From: Picochlorum sp. 'celeri'
Taxonomy: Eukaryota; Chlorophyta; Trebouxiophyceae
Length of the DNA: 64,000 bases
Reading direction: 5' to 3'
Assembly (NCBI GenBank): GCA_010909725.1
Contig: JAACMV010000011.1
Span: forward strand, 496,001-560,000
Position numbers and translations under genes: made by a program. The notes beneath the pieces are model-generated. The model did not search any database and had not been told where the DNA came from. It saw nothing but the letters and a program-made list of their open reading frames with translations. Positions 42,887 through 56,046 of the stretch are shown here, piece by piece (the stretch's first letter is position 1; each line of letters opens with the position of its first letter).

Positions 42887-43645
42887 GAAGAAACACGCAC
42901 TCGGAAATGAGAGTACAGAGTGCTTCTTCTTTCAAAGAGTGAATTCAACTGTGCCTGTCTGTAGTTCGTCTTCATATGCGACCACATGAAGAAGGTGAGA
43001 TGATGAACCAAGAAGAGAACACCATGGCATCCACCATGCCTGCATGAATGCCAACGAGTACATCATGCAACTGAGACAATATGCCTCAGCACAGGATATC
43101 ATATCTTTTAAAATGTCTCCATAAATTCATGAAATTTGTAATGAAATGAAAGATGTTCATGTAAATCAGATCTGAAACTGTGACTTGGAGACTCCTCTCA
43201 ATTCTGTTGCTGAGTGAACAGCTTGATAGAGTTGCCTAGAGAAGAAAAATGCTACTGCTATTTCCCCCACAAACGATACTGAAGGGCTTTATATACCATG
43301 ATTCAAGATACCAGCCCTCCTAATCGCCTCCATACCATTTGAATGAAAACAAAGACAGGGAAGAAGTTGCCTCTACTGAATTACTTTGTCCAAAGTCGTT
43401 CAAATTTGAATACACCATGGGAGATCATGGCATGCATATTTCCCACGAATATCCACACTTTGATAGTAGTAATCAAAATAAATAAACATACGAGTGATCC
43501 TGTGGCCGGATAGAGTGGACGCCGAGGGAGACTGCGTCGGAATTTGAACTGCTCGACGTGATTCAAGCTCCGTGCATTGGATACGCTCAACGTGTGCTAG
43601 CAGCGTTTATTATTTTTCATACTGTATTTACATATAAAAAGAAAT
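42887..43645. other. Intergenic, HA gene 2 to SSRP1
   Basis: To about 43180 it is the duplicated 3' flank. The remainder is unique with no supported gene. It precedes the SSRP1 start. Confidence 0.45.
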
Positions 43646-45751
43646 ATGGTGGAGACGGAGCGTTCTGAGGTCCTGACTGGCGTGGCCATGGGGACCCGAG
43701 GTGGCGTGGTGCGTCGTTGTTCGTTTTCCAGTGCCGCTGGTGTTGAATCAGCAGTAGATGGGTGGATTTCAATCCTATAGATGTATTCATGTCGCCCTAT
43801 ACTTGAGAGACTGGAAATTTTGGGACTGAATGTTTCTTTGCGTGATGTGCAGATGGAGGGAAGCATACAACTTAGTTCAAAAGGTATCGTGTGGAAGCGA
43901 AGCGGCGGAGGTAAGACGGTCGAAGTGGCATCTGACGATATCAAAAGTATGATGTGGACAGAGATGCCGCGTATCGAAAATTCTACAGGGGTGAAATCAA
44001 CGGTGCTAGTGGTAATTCGAAAGGATGCCAATGGGTCTGTGAATTTCATAGGATTTCCAAAATCCAAGCTAGCCGCACTTCAAACGATGGGACTTGGTGA
44101 AGCCAAAGAAACAAAGTTAACGACCAAAGGCGCCAACTGGGGATCTATTGAGATGCAAGGGGCGAATGTCATTTTTAAGAATGGGGACATGCCTGTTTTT
44201 GTCGTCCCTCTGTCAGATGTGCTGCAAGCGCAGCATGGGCGTGAAGAAGTAACTGTTCAGCTTCCAGTGGATGATCAATCTGTGGATCGTAATGATGATG
44301 CCTTGGCTGGATTGTCCTTCTATGTGCCCAAGGCATGTGAAGATTTTGGTAAGGCTGAAAAGGATGGTGAAGAGTTGCCTGCTAGTAAAAAGTTTTATGA
44401 TGTTTTGAAATCGTACACGATGGATGTTGGGGCAGGTGATATCATCGCATCGTTTGACTCTGTTGGTGTGCAGCTTCCAAGAGGCAGATTTGATGTGGAG
44501 ATGTATCCATCAAGTTTTCACTTGTTGGGTCAGGCACACGATTTCAGAGTGCAGTACAGCTCTATATTGCGTATTTTCATCTTGCCTCGAGCAAATGCAC
44601 CGCAGACTATTGTGGCAGTGGCGTTGGATCCACCATTAAGAAAAGGACAAACAACATACCCCATGGTCCTGTGTCAGTTCCATAATGATGAAGAAATGAC
44701 CATAGATTTGCAATTGAGCGAAGAATCTTTGAAGAAATTGAACGATAAAGGAGCCAAGTTGATGAAAGAAATGACTGGTCCTTCCCCGGATGTGTTTGCC
44801 AAGACTCTGAGGGGTCTGTCTGGAGCCAAACTGACACGCACTGGTGCATTCAGGGATGCAACAGGCGAAGGGCATGCAGTTCGCTGCTCGTACAAGAACG
44901 ACGACGGTCATTTGTATCCTTTGGAAAGAGCATTCTTTTACCTGTTGAAGCCACCCATGTTGATTCCATACGACGATATTCGAAGCGTGGAGTTTATGAG
45001 GCAGACAACAGGTATATCTGCTGCCAAGACGTTTGATCTTCTGATAAAGATGAAAGGTGTTGCTGATGATGTACGGGAGCAGCAATACTTATTCCGAAGT
45101 ATTCCTCGATCAGAATGGACCAACTTGTTCGAATGGATTCAGGCCAAGGATCTCAGAGTCGAAAATCTGAAAGAGGTGCAGAATGGTCCATCAGCTCCAA
45201 GCCCCTATGGAGAAGGCATGGTTGGCATCGATCCTGCTCTTGCGGCAATTGATGCACAAGAGAGTGATGAAGATGAATACGAGGAGCCAGACGAAGACTT
45301 TGAGGCTTCAGAAAGTGAGAGTGATGGTGACGATAGTGTTCTGTCTGATGAAGAGGGAGCACCAGATGTTGTTCCAGAGACCAAACCAAAGCGCAGCAAG
45401 CCAGTGTCAGAGGGGGAGGGTGGCAAAAAGAAGCGCAGAAAGAAGGATAAAAATGCACCCAAGAAGGCATTATCTGCGTTTATGTGCTTCTCAAACAGCG
45501 TGAGGGAGAAAGTCAAGGAAGACAACCCTGGTATTGCATTTACAGATGTTGCCAAAAGGATTGGAGAGATGTGGAAAGAGCTGAGTGACGCAGACAAGGC
45601 TCCATATGAAGCTATGGCCAACGAAGATAAGGAACGATATGCCAAGGAAATGGCCGCATATAACGCTGGGCAGACCGAAGCAAAGCCAGAGGAACCGAAA
45701 GAAGAGGTGAAGACTGAGCAAGAGGACTTTTCCATCAAGGATGAACCATAA
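43646..45751 (+). CDS. SSRP1: FACT complex subunit SSRP1 (Pob3-type) with HMG box
   Basis: Exon 1 (43646-43708) encodes MVETERSEVLTGVAMGTRGGV. A 144-nt intron (GTGCGT...GTGCAG) joins in phase 0 to exon 2 (43853-45751), for 653 aa. The join recreates the SSRP1 start, in which G-x-R-G-G is followed by the beta strand QLSSKGIVWKRSGGGKTVEV. The POB3-like N-terminal domain, the SSRP1 central domain (FDSVGVQLPRGRFDVEMYPSSFHLLGQ) and the Rtt106-like PH domain (~325-450) follow. An acidic stretch is at about 485-530 and a basic patch leads to a single HMG box (APKKALSAFMCFSNSVREKVK, ~545-615). It pairs with SPT16 to handle nucleosomes in replication and transcription. Confidence 0.94.
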
Positions 45752-45768
45752 CTTCCTACACATCATCA

Positions 45769-47105
45769 TTACATGCCAAAATGTTTTAATATATTTTCCA
45801 ATCGTTCATGATCATCTTTATCAGTACACCCTTTGCCAAAGTGATGAGCATTCACGCCCCACACGCTTGCAGACAAGGCATCCTTCTTCCTGAGACACCC
45901 CACTGTCCCGTCAATGGAGATGCGCGCATCTGCATACTCTGTCTTATAATTGCCAGCATGAATGACATTGATATCAACCTTTTCAATAGTGGAATCTTCT
46001 AATAGAATTCTATCTGCCTCTTCCTGAGAAATACAGTCCCCGCCAGTGTATAAAATATCTCTGTCATCCCACACACCACCATTCCACCCACAGGACTGAA
46101 TACTTGGAGAATGCACAAACAAACACTCCTCCTCCACTCTTTTAATCTTCCACCCATCCTGTAGCAGCTCTTGAAACATTAAACCATCATTATGGGATTC
46201 GTCAACACCATAATCATAAGTCAATTCACCAAAGTACCGATACTCTTTCATCAGACGAGTCCTGTTGATTGCCACAGACCCCAGATCAACTTGGCACCAC
46301 ACCATGTTGTTCCGTTTACAGTTATGCCCATGATTATACTCTGGGGTAAATCTATCACAAGGAGGCATCGTGGGACGATTAAATCTGCTATAAAAATCAA
46401 AACTCACCAAGTCTGTATCCTCATCCGCTGTGGCAAGGATGGTTGAGATGAAACTACGACCATAGAGGTTATCCCCATTTGTCACCACAACCCATGTCGT
46501 CGATGGACTACAAAGACGAATCGCATCATCAGTCATATTATACAGGGTACCATGGTATCCATTCGCCCAAGCACCATCTATTTTGGGAGTATAGTCCTCA
46601 CCAATCTACACAAGTAAAGACACATCACATGATGTATGGTATAGTATGTACTTGCCATCGTCTCGATACGTACCCACTCAGCGAAAACCCACGCTCTGGT
46701 CTCGTTCATACTCTCAAGAATAGTGTACATCTCTGGAAAAGGCTTCTTGTCAGCAACCACAAACACAGCTTCCCAACTGCATTCAACAGAATATGGACAG
46801 TAAGATGGACACATTCACACTCCCACGACAGCACCCAGCACCTACTTTTGCTCATCCTGATCTTGTAAGGACTTCAAGAATGATCGCAGTTCACCCCCGT
46901 GCTCATCTCCATGTCCCCAATACGTCCTCACAACGAAACACACAGATGGTGGAACTGGACCACCCACTGGCCCGCCAGTCTCCACAGCGCACGACCCTGG
47001 CCCTTCAGAAGATGCAGAGCACGTATCGTTATTACCACTAACCCCGTTAAATGCAATAAAATGCGTGAGAAGAAGCAGAATCTGGGCATAAAACAGTCGA
47101 CTCAT
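45769..47105 (-). CDS. Secretory-pathway glycosyltransferase-like protein (GT-A fold)
   Basis: Exons 47105-46846, 46776-46674 and 46605-45769 (donors GTAGGT and GTACGT) give 399 aa. A signal peptide/anchor (LFYAQILLLLTHFIAF) precedes a Ser/Gly/Pro linker. A GT-A-like core begins VCFVVRTYWGHG, with FLKSLQDQDEQNWEAVFVVADKKPF typical of GT2-like proteins. TTWVVVTNGDNLYG supplies an acidic pair in place of a canonical DXD. Later blocks include GVDESHNDGLMFQELLQDGWKI and several Cys pairs. Family members of this kind are known to me from green algae without an assigned activity. Donor and acceptor unknown. Convergent with SSRP1, 17 nt apart. Confidence 0.7.
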
Positions 47106-47228
47106 CGTGTTGTTGACCCGCTTGAACAATTTTTTTGGATTGAATTTTGAACCCTCAATGCATATCTATCGATGTAGTGGTGCTCTGTACTACGTTTTTA
47201 AATAAATTAAATTATTTCTATCAAGAAA

Positions 47229-50200
47229 TCAGCCATCATCGTCCGGGCCAGAGTCATTTGAACTTTGATCGAGAGGGAAATGGTCAGCAATAAATTCCTC
47301 ATAGTCCTTGTCAGGATCAGCAACGATGAAATCTTCCAGATCTGACACATCATCGTCCAGTGCATCGCTTCCTTTCCTACCTGATTCTTGTACAATCGCT
47401 CTGACAAAAGGGTTCTGGATATCTTTGACTGTTTTCCCCTTGGCATTGGTGCTACGTTTTGAATGCCTGTGGCTGTCCTTGTCAACAATGATAATATCTG
47501 GGGTGTTTTGTATTTCCTTGATCGCTCTTTTGTAGATATCAGATTGTTTATCCATCTTTTGGATGGACTCCATGATGATGGTCATTCTGTAGTGGGTCTC
47601 ACTCACAATGGCCTGCACTGGGGACATGAGGGTGTCAGGGATGGACTGAATCTTCTTTGGGTCCATGGCATTGACGACTGAAAGATATGCTTGGCACGCT
47701 TCAGCAATATCCACTCCTACAATGATGGATCCAGCATCTGGAAATTCATCATTCGAGTCATCCCATCTTCCCAGGACAACATCCTCCCAGTCTTCTGCAA
47801 GTCCACAGTAAATTTCACAGAGTGCTGAAATGACAGAGAAAAGACTCAGGTTGAACTTTTTCTGCTGGCATATGTGATATATTCCAGTATCTGTCTCTAT
47901 ACTTGTATGCGATCCCGAAAAGATGGAGAAAATATTAATGCATAGCGTTGCACACAAAGAGGAACAGGCCTGCAGGGCTCCATGAATATTGGGAGAATCT
48001 TCAGCAAGTTCCTGGATCTTTCTGGAAATGAGCGACAAACTACTCGTCAGGAATTGATACTTTGCTGGTATACGAGCTGTTGATACGGGGTGAGACCACA
48101 CGTCAAGATTTTCGTCTGTGAGCCAAAATGCTTCAAGCTTCTTGTTATGTTGAAGGGACTGCCATACAACCCAACAGCAAGAGGCTGTGTAGCAGAGCAC
48201 TTCGGTTTCCTCGCCAAGTCCACATAGATCAGGGATGTGAGCAGCTGATTTTGAATCAATTGTACTTCCTAAAAGAGGCGGAAATGTCATGCAAGAACGA
48301 ACCATGCCCTGTACCAGGTCAAGGGGGTGGACTGACAATCCACCCTTGTTTGCATGCATCTTGCTTTCGTGAATGTCTTCAGTCGCTAATGAATTGCATG
48401 TCTGAAGTAGATCCATAAACGATCCAACCATGAGATCAATCGAGTGCCGTGTTGTATGCATCGCAACATGCCGGAATTGGAATGATACATACAAGAGGCA
48501 ACCAACTGAAGGGGAGCTCTTAACAACATTGCAACAGTTTTTCCATATGGATCGGCTATAGTCAGGCTGTAGTAATTTGAGTGATGCGCTGACGGCATGT
48601 TCCCGTGATTTATCTCCAATAATGTGATACAGCATACGAGCTTTGGCTCCAGTGTTGGGTGCACAGTTGACAACGTGGGATGCTAGCATGACAACTCCAG
48701 AAATCAAAGACTGCCATGGGAAGAGTGATGATACATCGATGAGGCTCTTGGGGACATCATCAACTATGACTCCATTTTTCATTTCAAACTCTGAATCATT
48801 TTGAGCAGTTGATTCCCCAAAAATTGCGTCAAAGGCCACGTCCATGCCACTCTTTCTACGAGATGAAGGTCTCTCAGTCTCATCATGCCATTGATGGTAG
48901 TTCGAATCCTGCAGATTATTTATTATGATAAAAATCTTATTTCGTTTCTCTTGAGCAAGATTTCACTTTTATCACTTGGAAAGGTTTCGAATAAACCGAC
49001 CAACACATCAAATGTAACTCACCCCTAACATTTCGACCAGTTTGTCTTTATCGTCAATGTAGGCCTGCCATAGAATTTCCCGGGTCTCCGAGTCTAAATT
49101 ATACGTTGCAGGCATTATTACGCGTCCTTTGTGATGATAAGAAGACACATGTGGCTTTCCCTCAACCTTGATAGCGCCAATACCCTCGCTGCTGCTCGGT
49201 TTGCTATCAATCCGCTCTGGTTGAATTTTTTTGGGTCGCTTCTCCAGAGGTGCATCACTCCTGGCAGATATCATTGCTAGCAATTCGTCCACATCTTGAT
49301 CGTGCTCTGCAATAAGATCATTCTTCTCACTCTCGGGCTTCTCATCAGAATCCAGTCCATCCTTTTGAGCAAGCAGTGCTCCAAATCTATCGTCTCGAGA
49401 GAAACCCACTCGAGTCCTTTGTGCAAGATTGGCAAACAATTGCGTCGACTCCGCAAATAATACCTTTTTAGGAGACATCAAACCTCTAATTGAAGCCTCT
49501 AGAAGAGGCTCAAGCAGTTTGAGCATTTCAACAGACTCCTCATCCAACTCTACAGTTTTTGGGCGCTTGCCTTGTCTCGTCATCATATCCAGCACCAAGG
49601 TAATCTGAGGCGGCGTCATCAACAGCGTCTCGGAAGATTCGACAAAAAATGGCAAAAGCCGAAGCCCAATATCTAGAGGCCATTGCACTGCTCGAAGTTC
49701 ACTGTACCCAACAGCCCATGCAAATTGCCCCAACTCCCAGCGAATTATGAGTAATTTAGAAATCATACGGTGCACTTTGATCCAATTTGCATCTCCAATC
49801 TGGGGTCTCTCTTCCTCATCCATCACATGTAAGATGGAGACTAAAAGCTGCATCACAAGCTCAACAGAAGCTACCGTAGAGTCCAAATTCTGAGCTACTG
49901 TCTCCTGATCAAGACAATCTGTGGAGATTGTTCCTCCAGCAATGGACATGACAACCCACTCTGGATTCACAAACTTGTGACTCAAGTCCTCAATCATAGG
50001 TAAAAATATCCCATATGCATCCTGTAATACATCAAGCGACCCTCGAAACCTGGAATCGAGCAGAGGCAAACTTGCCAAGCCAAGCGCACACGGCCACCAA
50101 CCACCACAACAGTCAGACGAATCCATGGATTCTTTCAGTCTGAAAATACTTCTTTGGACGCAAATACTTAATATCAGCTTATACTCTGTTTGATATGCAA

Positions 50201-50783
50201 CAGGAGCCCGCCCAACAGATTTGAGCATCATATCATACAACTGGATACAGCCCCTCTCTTTGCCATCAACCTCCAAGGCATCAAATATAACCTGCACTGC
50301 ATCTGGCTGAAGCTGCAATTCGACAGCATACGTTCTGAAAAGTACGTCTATAACCCAAGGAATCTCCTCCACGAGTATATCCCTCACATGCTTGTTCAAT
50401 GCCTGCAACACAAAGATTATATTCATGTTCTTGTCTTGCTCTCAACCACCACTACTGCAGCAATATGCACCGCACCTCTCGCAGCTCTTCTGATTGCACT
50501 CGACATATGCGATCCAACAAAGACACAAACGATGGGAGCAGCCGCGACAAGTCGTCACCAGAAGACGATGGTCTCTTGTCTCCAAGTTTTCGCTGACTTG
50601 AAATTTTCTCACTCAACCCGCGCAAAGCAGCCAATATACTTGCATCCTGTACATAATAAAGGTTAAATAATAATTTAAATCATACACAGAACCAATTTGA
50701 CTCTAGACTCTGTCCTCACTGACCTGTAAACTTGAAATCCGCTCCCTCAGAATTCGAAGTTCCTCTTCGCGCGAATTCTCCAT
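47229..50783 (-). CDS. Large unrecognised helical protein (1096 aa)
   Basis: Exons 50783-50724, 50646-50476, 50402-49023 and 48908-47229 join in phase 0 (donors GTCAGT, GTGCGG and GTGAGT). The N-terminus is a short coiled coil (MENSREEELRILRERISSLQ). The rest is mainly helical with HEAT-like character. An acidic/charged linker lies at about 470-520 (LDSDEKPESEKNDLIAEHDQD), with a nuclear-type basic motif LEKRPKKIQPER. The C-terminus has DVSDLEDFIV...DKDYEEFIADHF in an acidic tail, which looks like an interaction motif. I cannot name the family. A nuclear scaffold in DNA replication/repair would fit the neighbouring genes, but this is only positional inference. Confidence 0.68.
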
Positions 50784-51066
50784 CTCTGCTGCTTTCTTAC
50801 GAATACATTGTTTTATATTTATTAGCAAAAAATGGATATTTATTATAATTAGTATGGCATCTATCAGCTCCACGACGCCTCGAGTAGTAGTTCAAATTTG
50901 AAAACCAAGGTTTGAATTGAATTCACCTTCAAGGTGCGCACAAACATGTACATCCATACAACAATGATGCATGCCAATTACATACTAGTTCTTATCAAGG
51001 TGAACATGTCATCATCACAATCAGTACTCGTCCTAGTCGGCTCGTGTACCAATAACAGCTGTTTGT

Positions 51067-52001
51067 TCAGTTGTTATTGGTTGTCCGTCGCAACTGTCTT
51101 GCAGGCCGTGCCTCCTCCTGTGGGGTCAGAGGAGGTTCCTGGGTCGTTCCAACTGCCTGAACAATTGCCTGATCTTTCATCGTAGCATGCCTTGTAAACT
51201 CATCCAACGCCCCAGTAAAAAATGCCCGAACATTATTGAGCTCCATGGCTGATAAATTGTTCAATTTCACTGCAGCTGCCTCTTGCAGGAGTGACAACCC
51301 CTGTAAAATTTTAGTCTGTCGGGTCTTTTGAATAAGATTTACTAAATCTCTCACGCGTGCTTCTTCATCGCCGAAGACCTCTTTCGGTAACGACTCTTGT
51401 GTACCAGCTGTAAACAAAAATTGGGCAATTTCCTGATAATGGAATGGAAGTGGCTGAAAATTTCCAGGCTCGCTTCGCTCCAATTCCAGCACAGCTGCAA
51501 TCATGACATCATGAATGAAACTACGCTGTGTACAAGCAAAGCAAAATAAAAACATCACCAACAACATACTCTGCAAAAATTCAGGCCTCATCCACTCTGG
51601 CGCTTTGATTGTACACTTTTTCCTCTTCCACAAAGCCAAAGCCATCCACAAAGGAACTTGACACTCTCTATTAGGCTGAAATGGGCCAAACTCTCCCTGC
51701 ATCACATCATGAGCCCATGAGACATGCGTTGCCACCACCACAAGAGGAAGAGAAAAATACACGGGAATCGCCATACCATGATACATTCAAACGTCCTGCG
51801 AGGCGTGAGAATTGAAAAGTTTGGTACTATTGTAATCAGCTCATCTTGTGCGAAAAAATCCACCTGCATATTAGAAAAAAAAGAAACAAGACATCAGTCA
51901 CTCTGCCCCAGATGTTTGAGCTGTCAACAAGAGAGACAAAGCTCCATACACACCTCTCGTGGTGTAAATACGAGGTTATTCTGCCCTGATAATGAATTCA
52001 T
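51067..52001 (-). CDS. PSF2: GINS complex subunit PSF2
   Basis: Exons 52001-51954, 51863-51777, 51696-51570 and 51494-51067 (donors GTGTGT, GTATGG and GTATGT) give 229 aa. Splicing yields FTPREVDFFAQDELITIVPNF, then GEFGPFQPNRECQVPLWMALALWKRKKC and APEWM, the classical PSF2 N-terminal block. Next are LERSEPGNFQPLPFHYQEIAQFLF, the VRDLVNLIQKTRQTKILQGL helix and LNNLSAMELNNVRAFFTGALD. GINS activates the MCM helicase with CDC45 at replication forks. The C-terminal tail is longer than usual and Gln/Thr/Arg-rich. It is divergent from the RecD-like helicase gene. Confidence 0.93.
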
Positions 52002-52458
52002 ATCGTTATCAAACCCTTATATACACGTCAATGGTCTCAATCGAGCGCTCTTGGAATGTTTTCGCTCATGGTTTCAAAAACCAATTCCTCGCCACATGTC
52101 TATCCATCTTCCAAAACAATACACGAATGTCCAAATCCAGTCCTGTAAAAATCAAATATTACATGTAGATGTAAAGATGGAGCGTGTCGATGCCTAGGCC
52201 AAATTCAAACGCACGCCTGTCGATTGATATCAGACTGGCCCATCAAATCAACCATCTGATGGTACGCATCGTTTCTCGAGAGTGTGGCATCCGAATAGCA
52301 ATAGTCTTGCATGGATTCAGAGCATGATGAAAAGAATTCTATTTTTAAAACACAACTGCATGTAGGTTATTCTGCCTGCTGATGCCCTACAGGCTGCACA
52401 AGTGTCATGCCAGCGTGGAACGCAATTGAATTACACAAGAGCAGGGAATGGCATCTAT
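52002..52458. other. Bidirectional promoter region, PSF2 / RecD-like helicase
   Basis: Shared divergent gap between a replication gene and a helicase gene. No other gene seen. In-frame sequence for the helicase is open from about 52402, but the first ATG is at 52459. Confidence 0.45.
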
Positions 52459-55400
52459 ATGCAAAGGAAAACGATTGAAAGTATCTATAGAATTTTACAA
52501 AAGAGGTGGACGATAGATTGGAGGTGTAGAGAGGCGATGATGGGGACACGACGTGTTGGTGGGCACCCTGTGGGTGGTGGTCGAGTAGGGACTGTGGATG
52601 CTCTGTGTATCAATCCACGAGTCAAGTGGATGATTGGAAGGGAGCGTATATATACGTCCGGTGGTGGACGGGGTTTTCAGGCGTGGCGTCGAATGATGTC
52701 TGTGAGTAGTGATGTTGAATGGGTTGATGAGCAGGCAGAAAGATATGGGGATGATGATGAGAGAGCTCCCCCGCAGTATTCCAGCCAGACGCACGTGTCG
52801 GTGGAGGGAAAGATTATGAAAGTTCAATATAGATCAAGTGAGAGTGGGTATTCCGTTCTCAAGGTGGGAATAGATCCAGAGAGGGCAACAGATATTCCCA
52901 ATCTTGCACTTGAGGGGTCTGGATCAAAGTTTCGGTATGGTCAGAAGAAGAGGCGACGAGATTTTTCGATTACTGTTGTTGGTATTTTGCCAGTGTTGCA
53001 CGTTGGACAAGGGGTGACTGTGCAGGGAAGTTGGACGACACATCCTACGTATGGGATGCAGTTGAAGGCACAGCAGGTTGAGACAAGGACACCGAGTGGA
53101 CATGAGGACCTTGTGTCGTTCTTGTCTGGGGGTGCGATTCATGGAGTTGGGCCATCGACGGCGGTTCGGATGGTGGAGGTGTGGGGAACGGATATTCTTG
53201 ATGTGCTTGATTCTTCAGATGCTGTTGTGAAATTGCAACAGTGTGATGGCATTGGGAAGAATAAAGCTGTTGCAATCAAGTCTGCGTGGGATTGTGGGAG
53301 AGATGCTCGGGATGGAGCAAAGTTTTTATGTGAAGGTGGTATTCCGGCTGGTCCAGCGCAGAGAGTGGCTGAGTTGTTTGGAGGGGATACGCAGAGCAAG
53401 GTTGTTGCTGATCCGTACTCTACATTGAGTCGTTTTGGGATTTCTTTGGATGCTATTGAAGCGTTTGCAGTCAAGACGGGTGTCATGTCGGACTTTGTGT
53501 CTCGTATTTCATTGGTTATAACACGGTGTTTGATGGCATCGTCAAATCGAGATGGACATGCGTATTTGCCATGGGGGGAATTGGAAGGCCTTGCGTTGAC
53601 AAGATTAGAGACCTTGTCGCATCGATTTGGAGGTAGGGAGTATATATCATTTTGATGGAATATTATACAACAGGAAGAAGAAGACCGAGTTTCATTTTTA
53701 TTGTTCATGCAGGTGATTTTAGAACAGTGACCCCTGACCAGTTGAAACGAGTTGCCTGGCATATGTGTCACAAGGGGACATTAATTTGTGAGACGGGGGA
53801 CTCGTTTCATGGATCGAATTCAAATGTTGGAAGTATTTCTGTTCCTTCTGTATCTGTTGATGAAATGCGAGGGATCCTGCATGGGGTGACAAAGAGGCAA
53901 ATGGAATCATTGCTGGATACGCATGGTGAGAATTTGGTTGGGATTCTTTCTGGCGATGAGGAAGAGGCAGTCGACTTGCTGAAGAAATGCCCTGGCATTG
54001 GGCCCAAGACGGTCGAAAAGATTTTAAATGCATGGAAAGAAAATAGGCCTGACACTCAGGGTAGAGCATTGTTGCATGGTGTATCAATCATTGAAGATTT
54101 GGAAATGGCAAACATAGATTCCCCGTGTGAATGGACAGACTCGGTGCGGTGTTACTTACCGCAATTTCATAAAGCAGAAACAACTATTGTAGATTGTATC
54201 ACTGGAAAATCTTCAATCTCACAGGATATTTCACCTCCTAGATCTCAAAAGATCAAGCAATGGATTGACATGAATCAAGAGACAACAAACGTTGTTCTAT
54301 CCAAGGGGCAGCGTGCTGCAATCGAATTAGCTTCAGATGCACCGATTCTTGTCATAACAGGGGGTCCTGGATGTGGTAAAACTACAGTATTGCAGTATAT
54401 TGTCAAATTATGGTGTGCTCAAGGAAAGATGGTGCATATTTGTGCTCCAACTGGTCGAGCAGCTCAGCGAATTGGTGCAATTCAGAACGTGGAACCGAGT
54501 ACAATACATCGATTATTAAAGTATAGGCCAAAGAACTCGTCAGAAGCACAGTCAGGAATGTCCCTGGAATCTTTAGATGAAGATGAGATAGACTGGGGAG
54601 AAATGGACTGTTTTGAGCATGGTTTGACAAACAAACTCGAGTCCGATGCCGTTTTAGTCGATGAAGCGTCAATGCTAAGTCTTCCTCTTGCGGCTGCATT
54701 GATGCAATCTCTAAAACCCGAGACCCAGCTTATTCTTGTCGGGGATGTTGACCAACTTCCCCCTGTAGGCCCTGGTGGTATTCTAGATGCCGTAATATCA
54801 TCTGGTGTTGTTCCTGTTGTCGATCTTCGTGAAATTTTCAGGCAAGAAACTACATCGAACATTGTTACATCTGCTTTATCTGTACGAAGTGGAAACTATC
54901 CACCAGTGCCCGAGTTACAGCTAGATGGAGGGAATGCTTTCGATCAGATTGTGCATCAGAAGGGATCATTTATTGTGAGAACTGGTGACAATATCATTGA
55001 GTCGGTGGAGCGGATTGTTGAAACCATGATCCAAGAACCTGGGGCGGATATTAGTGACACACAGATCATTAGTCCAATGAGAAAAGGTCCAGTTGGCGTT
55101 GGGGTATTGAATCCAAGGATCCAGGCTATTGTAAATCCTCCCGAGCTTGGAAAACTAGAAGTCTCTAGAGGGGATGTGATCCTACGGATGGGAGACCGAG
55201 TATTGCAGCTACACAACGACTATGACAAAGATGTCTACAATGGGGACCAGGGAACCATTGTGGATGTGGATCCAGTGCTCAAAAAGGTATGGGTGCAATT
55301 TTCCAAAGGTTTTGGTGGAGACAGCCAATTGCTTGAATATTCAGGCATGGAGCTGTCTCATCTGGATTTGGCATATGCGGTGACTGTTCATAAAGCCCAA

Positions 55401-56036
55401 GGTGGTGAAGCAAAGAATGTTGTTATGGCACTGTCACATCATCATGGCAGGCTTCTGACACGCCCTTTGCTATACACTGGCATCACACGAGCACGGGAGA
55501 CCTTGGCCATGGTGGTTGGATCGACTTTGATAGACCCGGTCTCGGTTGCTATCAACACAGTGGGTATGGAGACACGCTTGTCATCTTTGGTTGAACGGCT
55601 AGTTTCCAAAGCAACAACGCTGCATATTCCCCACCACGAGGTTGCAAGCTTTTTCGATGAGCAGGAAGAATATGGCAATGCTAACTGTGGTGTCCAAGAA
55701 GTTCTGAATGAATTACAAGTACAGAAAAACACAGCAGACAAAATAATCAAAATGTTCGAGTCTCAGAATCTTCCTTGCGTGGATGCAGCGATGCTTCAAG
55801 CCAACATTCAATTGGTGTCTGACTCGTGTACATCTGGACAAGCCTCCCCTGACCAAGTGCTCGAATCTGTACCTTTTCTTATGGTCGCTTCCCAAGACTA
55901 TCTTAGCAAGAGTCTAGAATTTAGCACGAAAATACATGATGGCATCATGTCCTCATCTCCAGGACAGGATGATGACAGCAGCAGTCTTGTCATGCAGCTT
56001 GCACACCTCAGACATGCTTGGCAGGACAATCAATAA
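52459..56036 (+). CDS. RecD2-like SF1B DNA helicase, probably organelle-targeted
   Basis: Exons 52459-53632 and 53713-56036 (intron GTAGGG...CATGCAG, phase 1) give 1165 aa. The first ~90 residues are Arg/Trp/Gly-rich with almost no acid, fitting a mitochondrial or plastid leader; Met at 52537 is an alternative start. An OB-like N-terminal domain (VEGKIMKVQYRSSESGYSVLKV) and helix-hairpin-helix motifs (GAIHGVGPSTAVRMVE, KKCPGIGPKTVEKIL) follow the RecD2 plan. The helicase core has Walker A VITGGPGCGKTTVLQ, motif Ia CAPTGRAAQRI, DEAS box VLVDEASMLSLPLA, motif III ILVGDVDQLPPVGPG and motif VI YTGITRARETLA. Bacterial RecD2 unwinds 5'-3'; eukaryotic copies are reported mainly in algae. Role probably in organelle or nuclear DNA repair. 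Confidence 0.88.
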
Positions 56037-56046
56037 TCTTATTCGA

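Larger units (their letters stand above)
42180..43180. repeat. Tandem duplication, unit 2
   Basis: Paralogous to 40790-41870: same palindrome, leader, gene and a 3' flank beginning aagaagagaacaccatggca near 43010. Lacks the (AG)n run. Confidence 0.8.

Noticed and set aside
48895..48915. TTCGAATCC stretch resembling a tRNA T-loop
   Set aside because: It lies at a well-supported exon start of the 1096-aa protein and no other tRNA arms are present.
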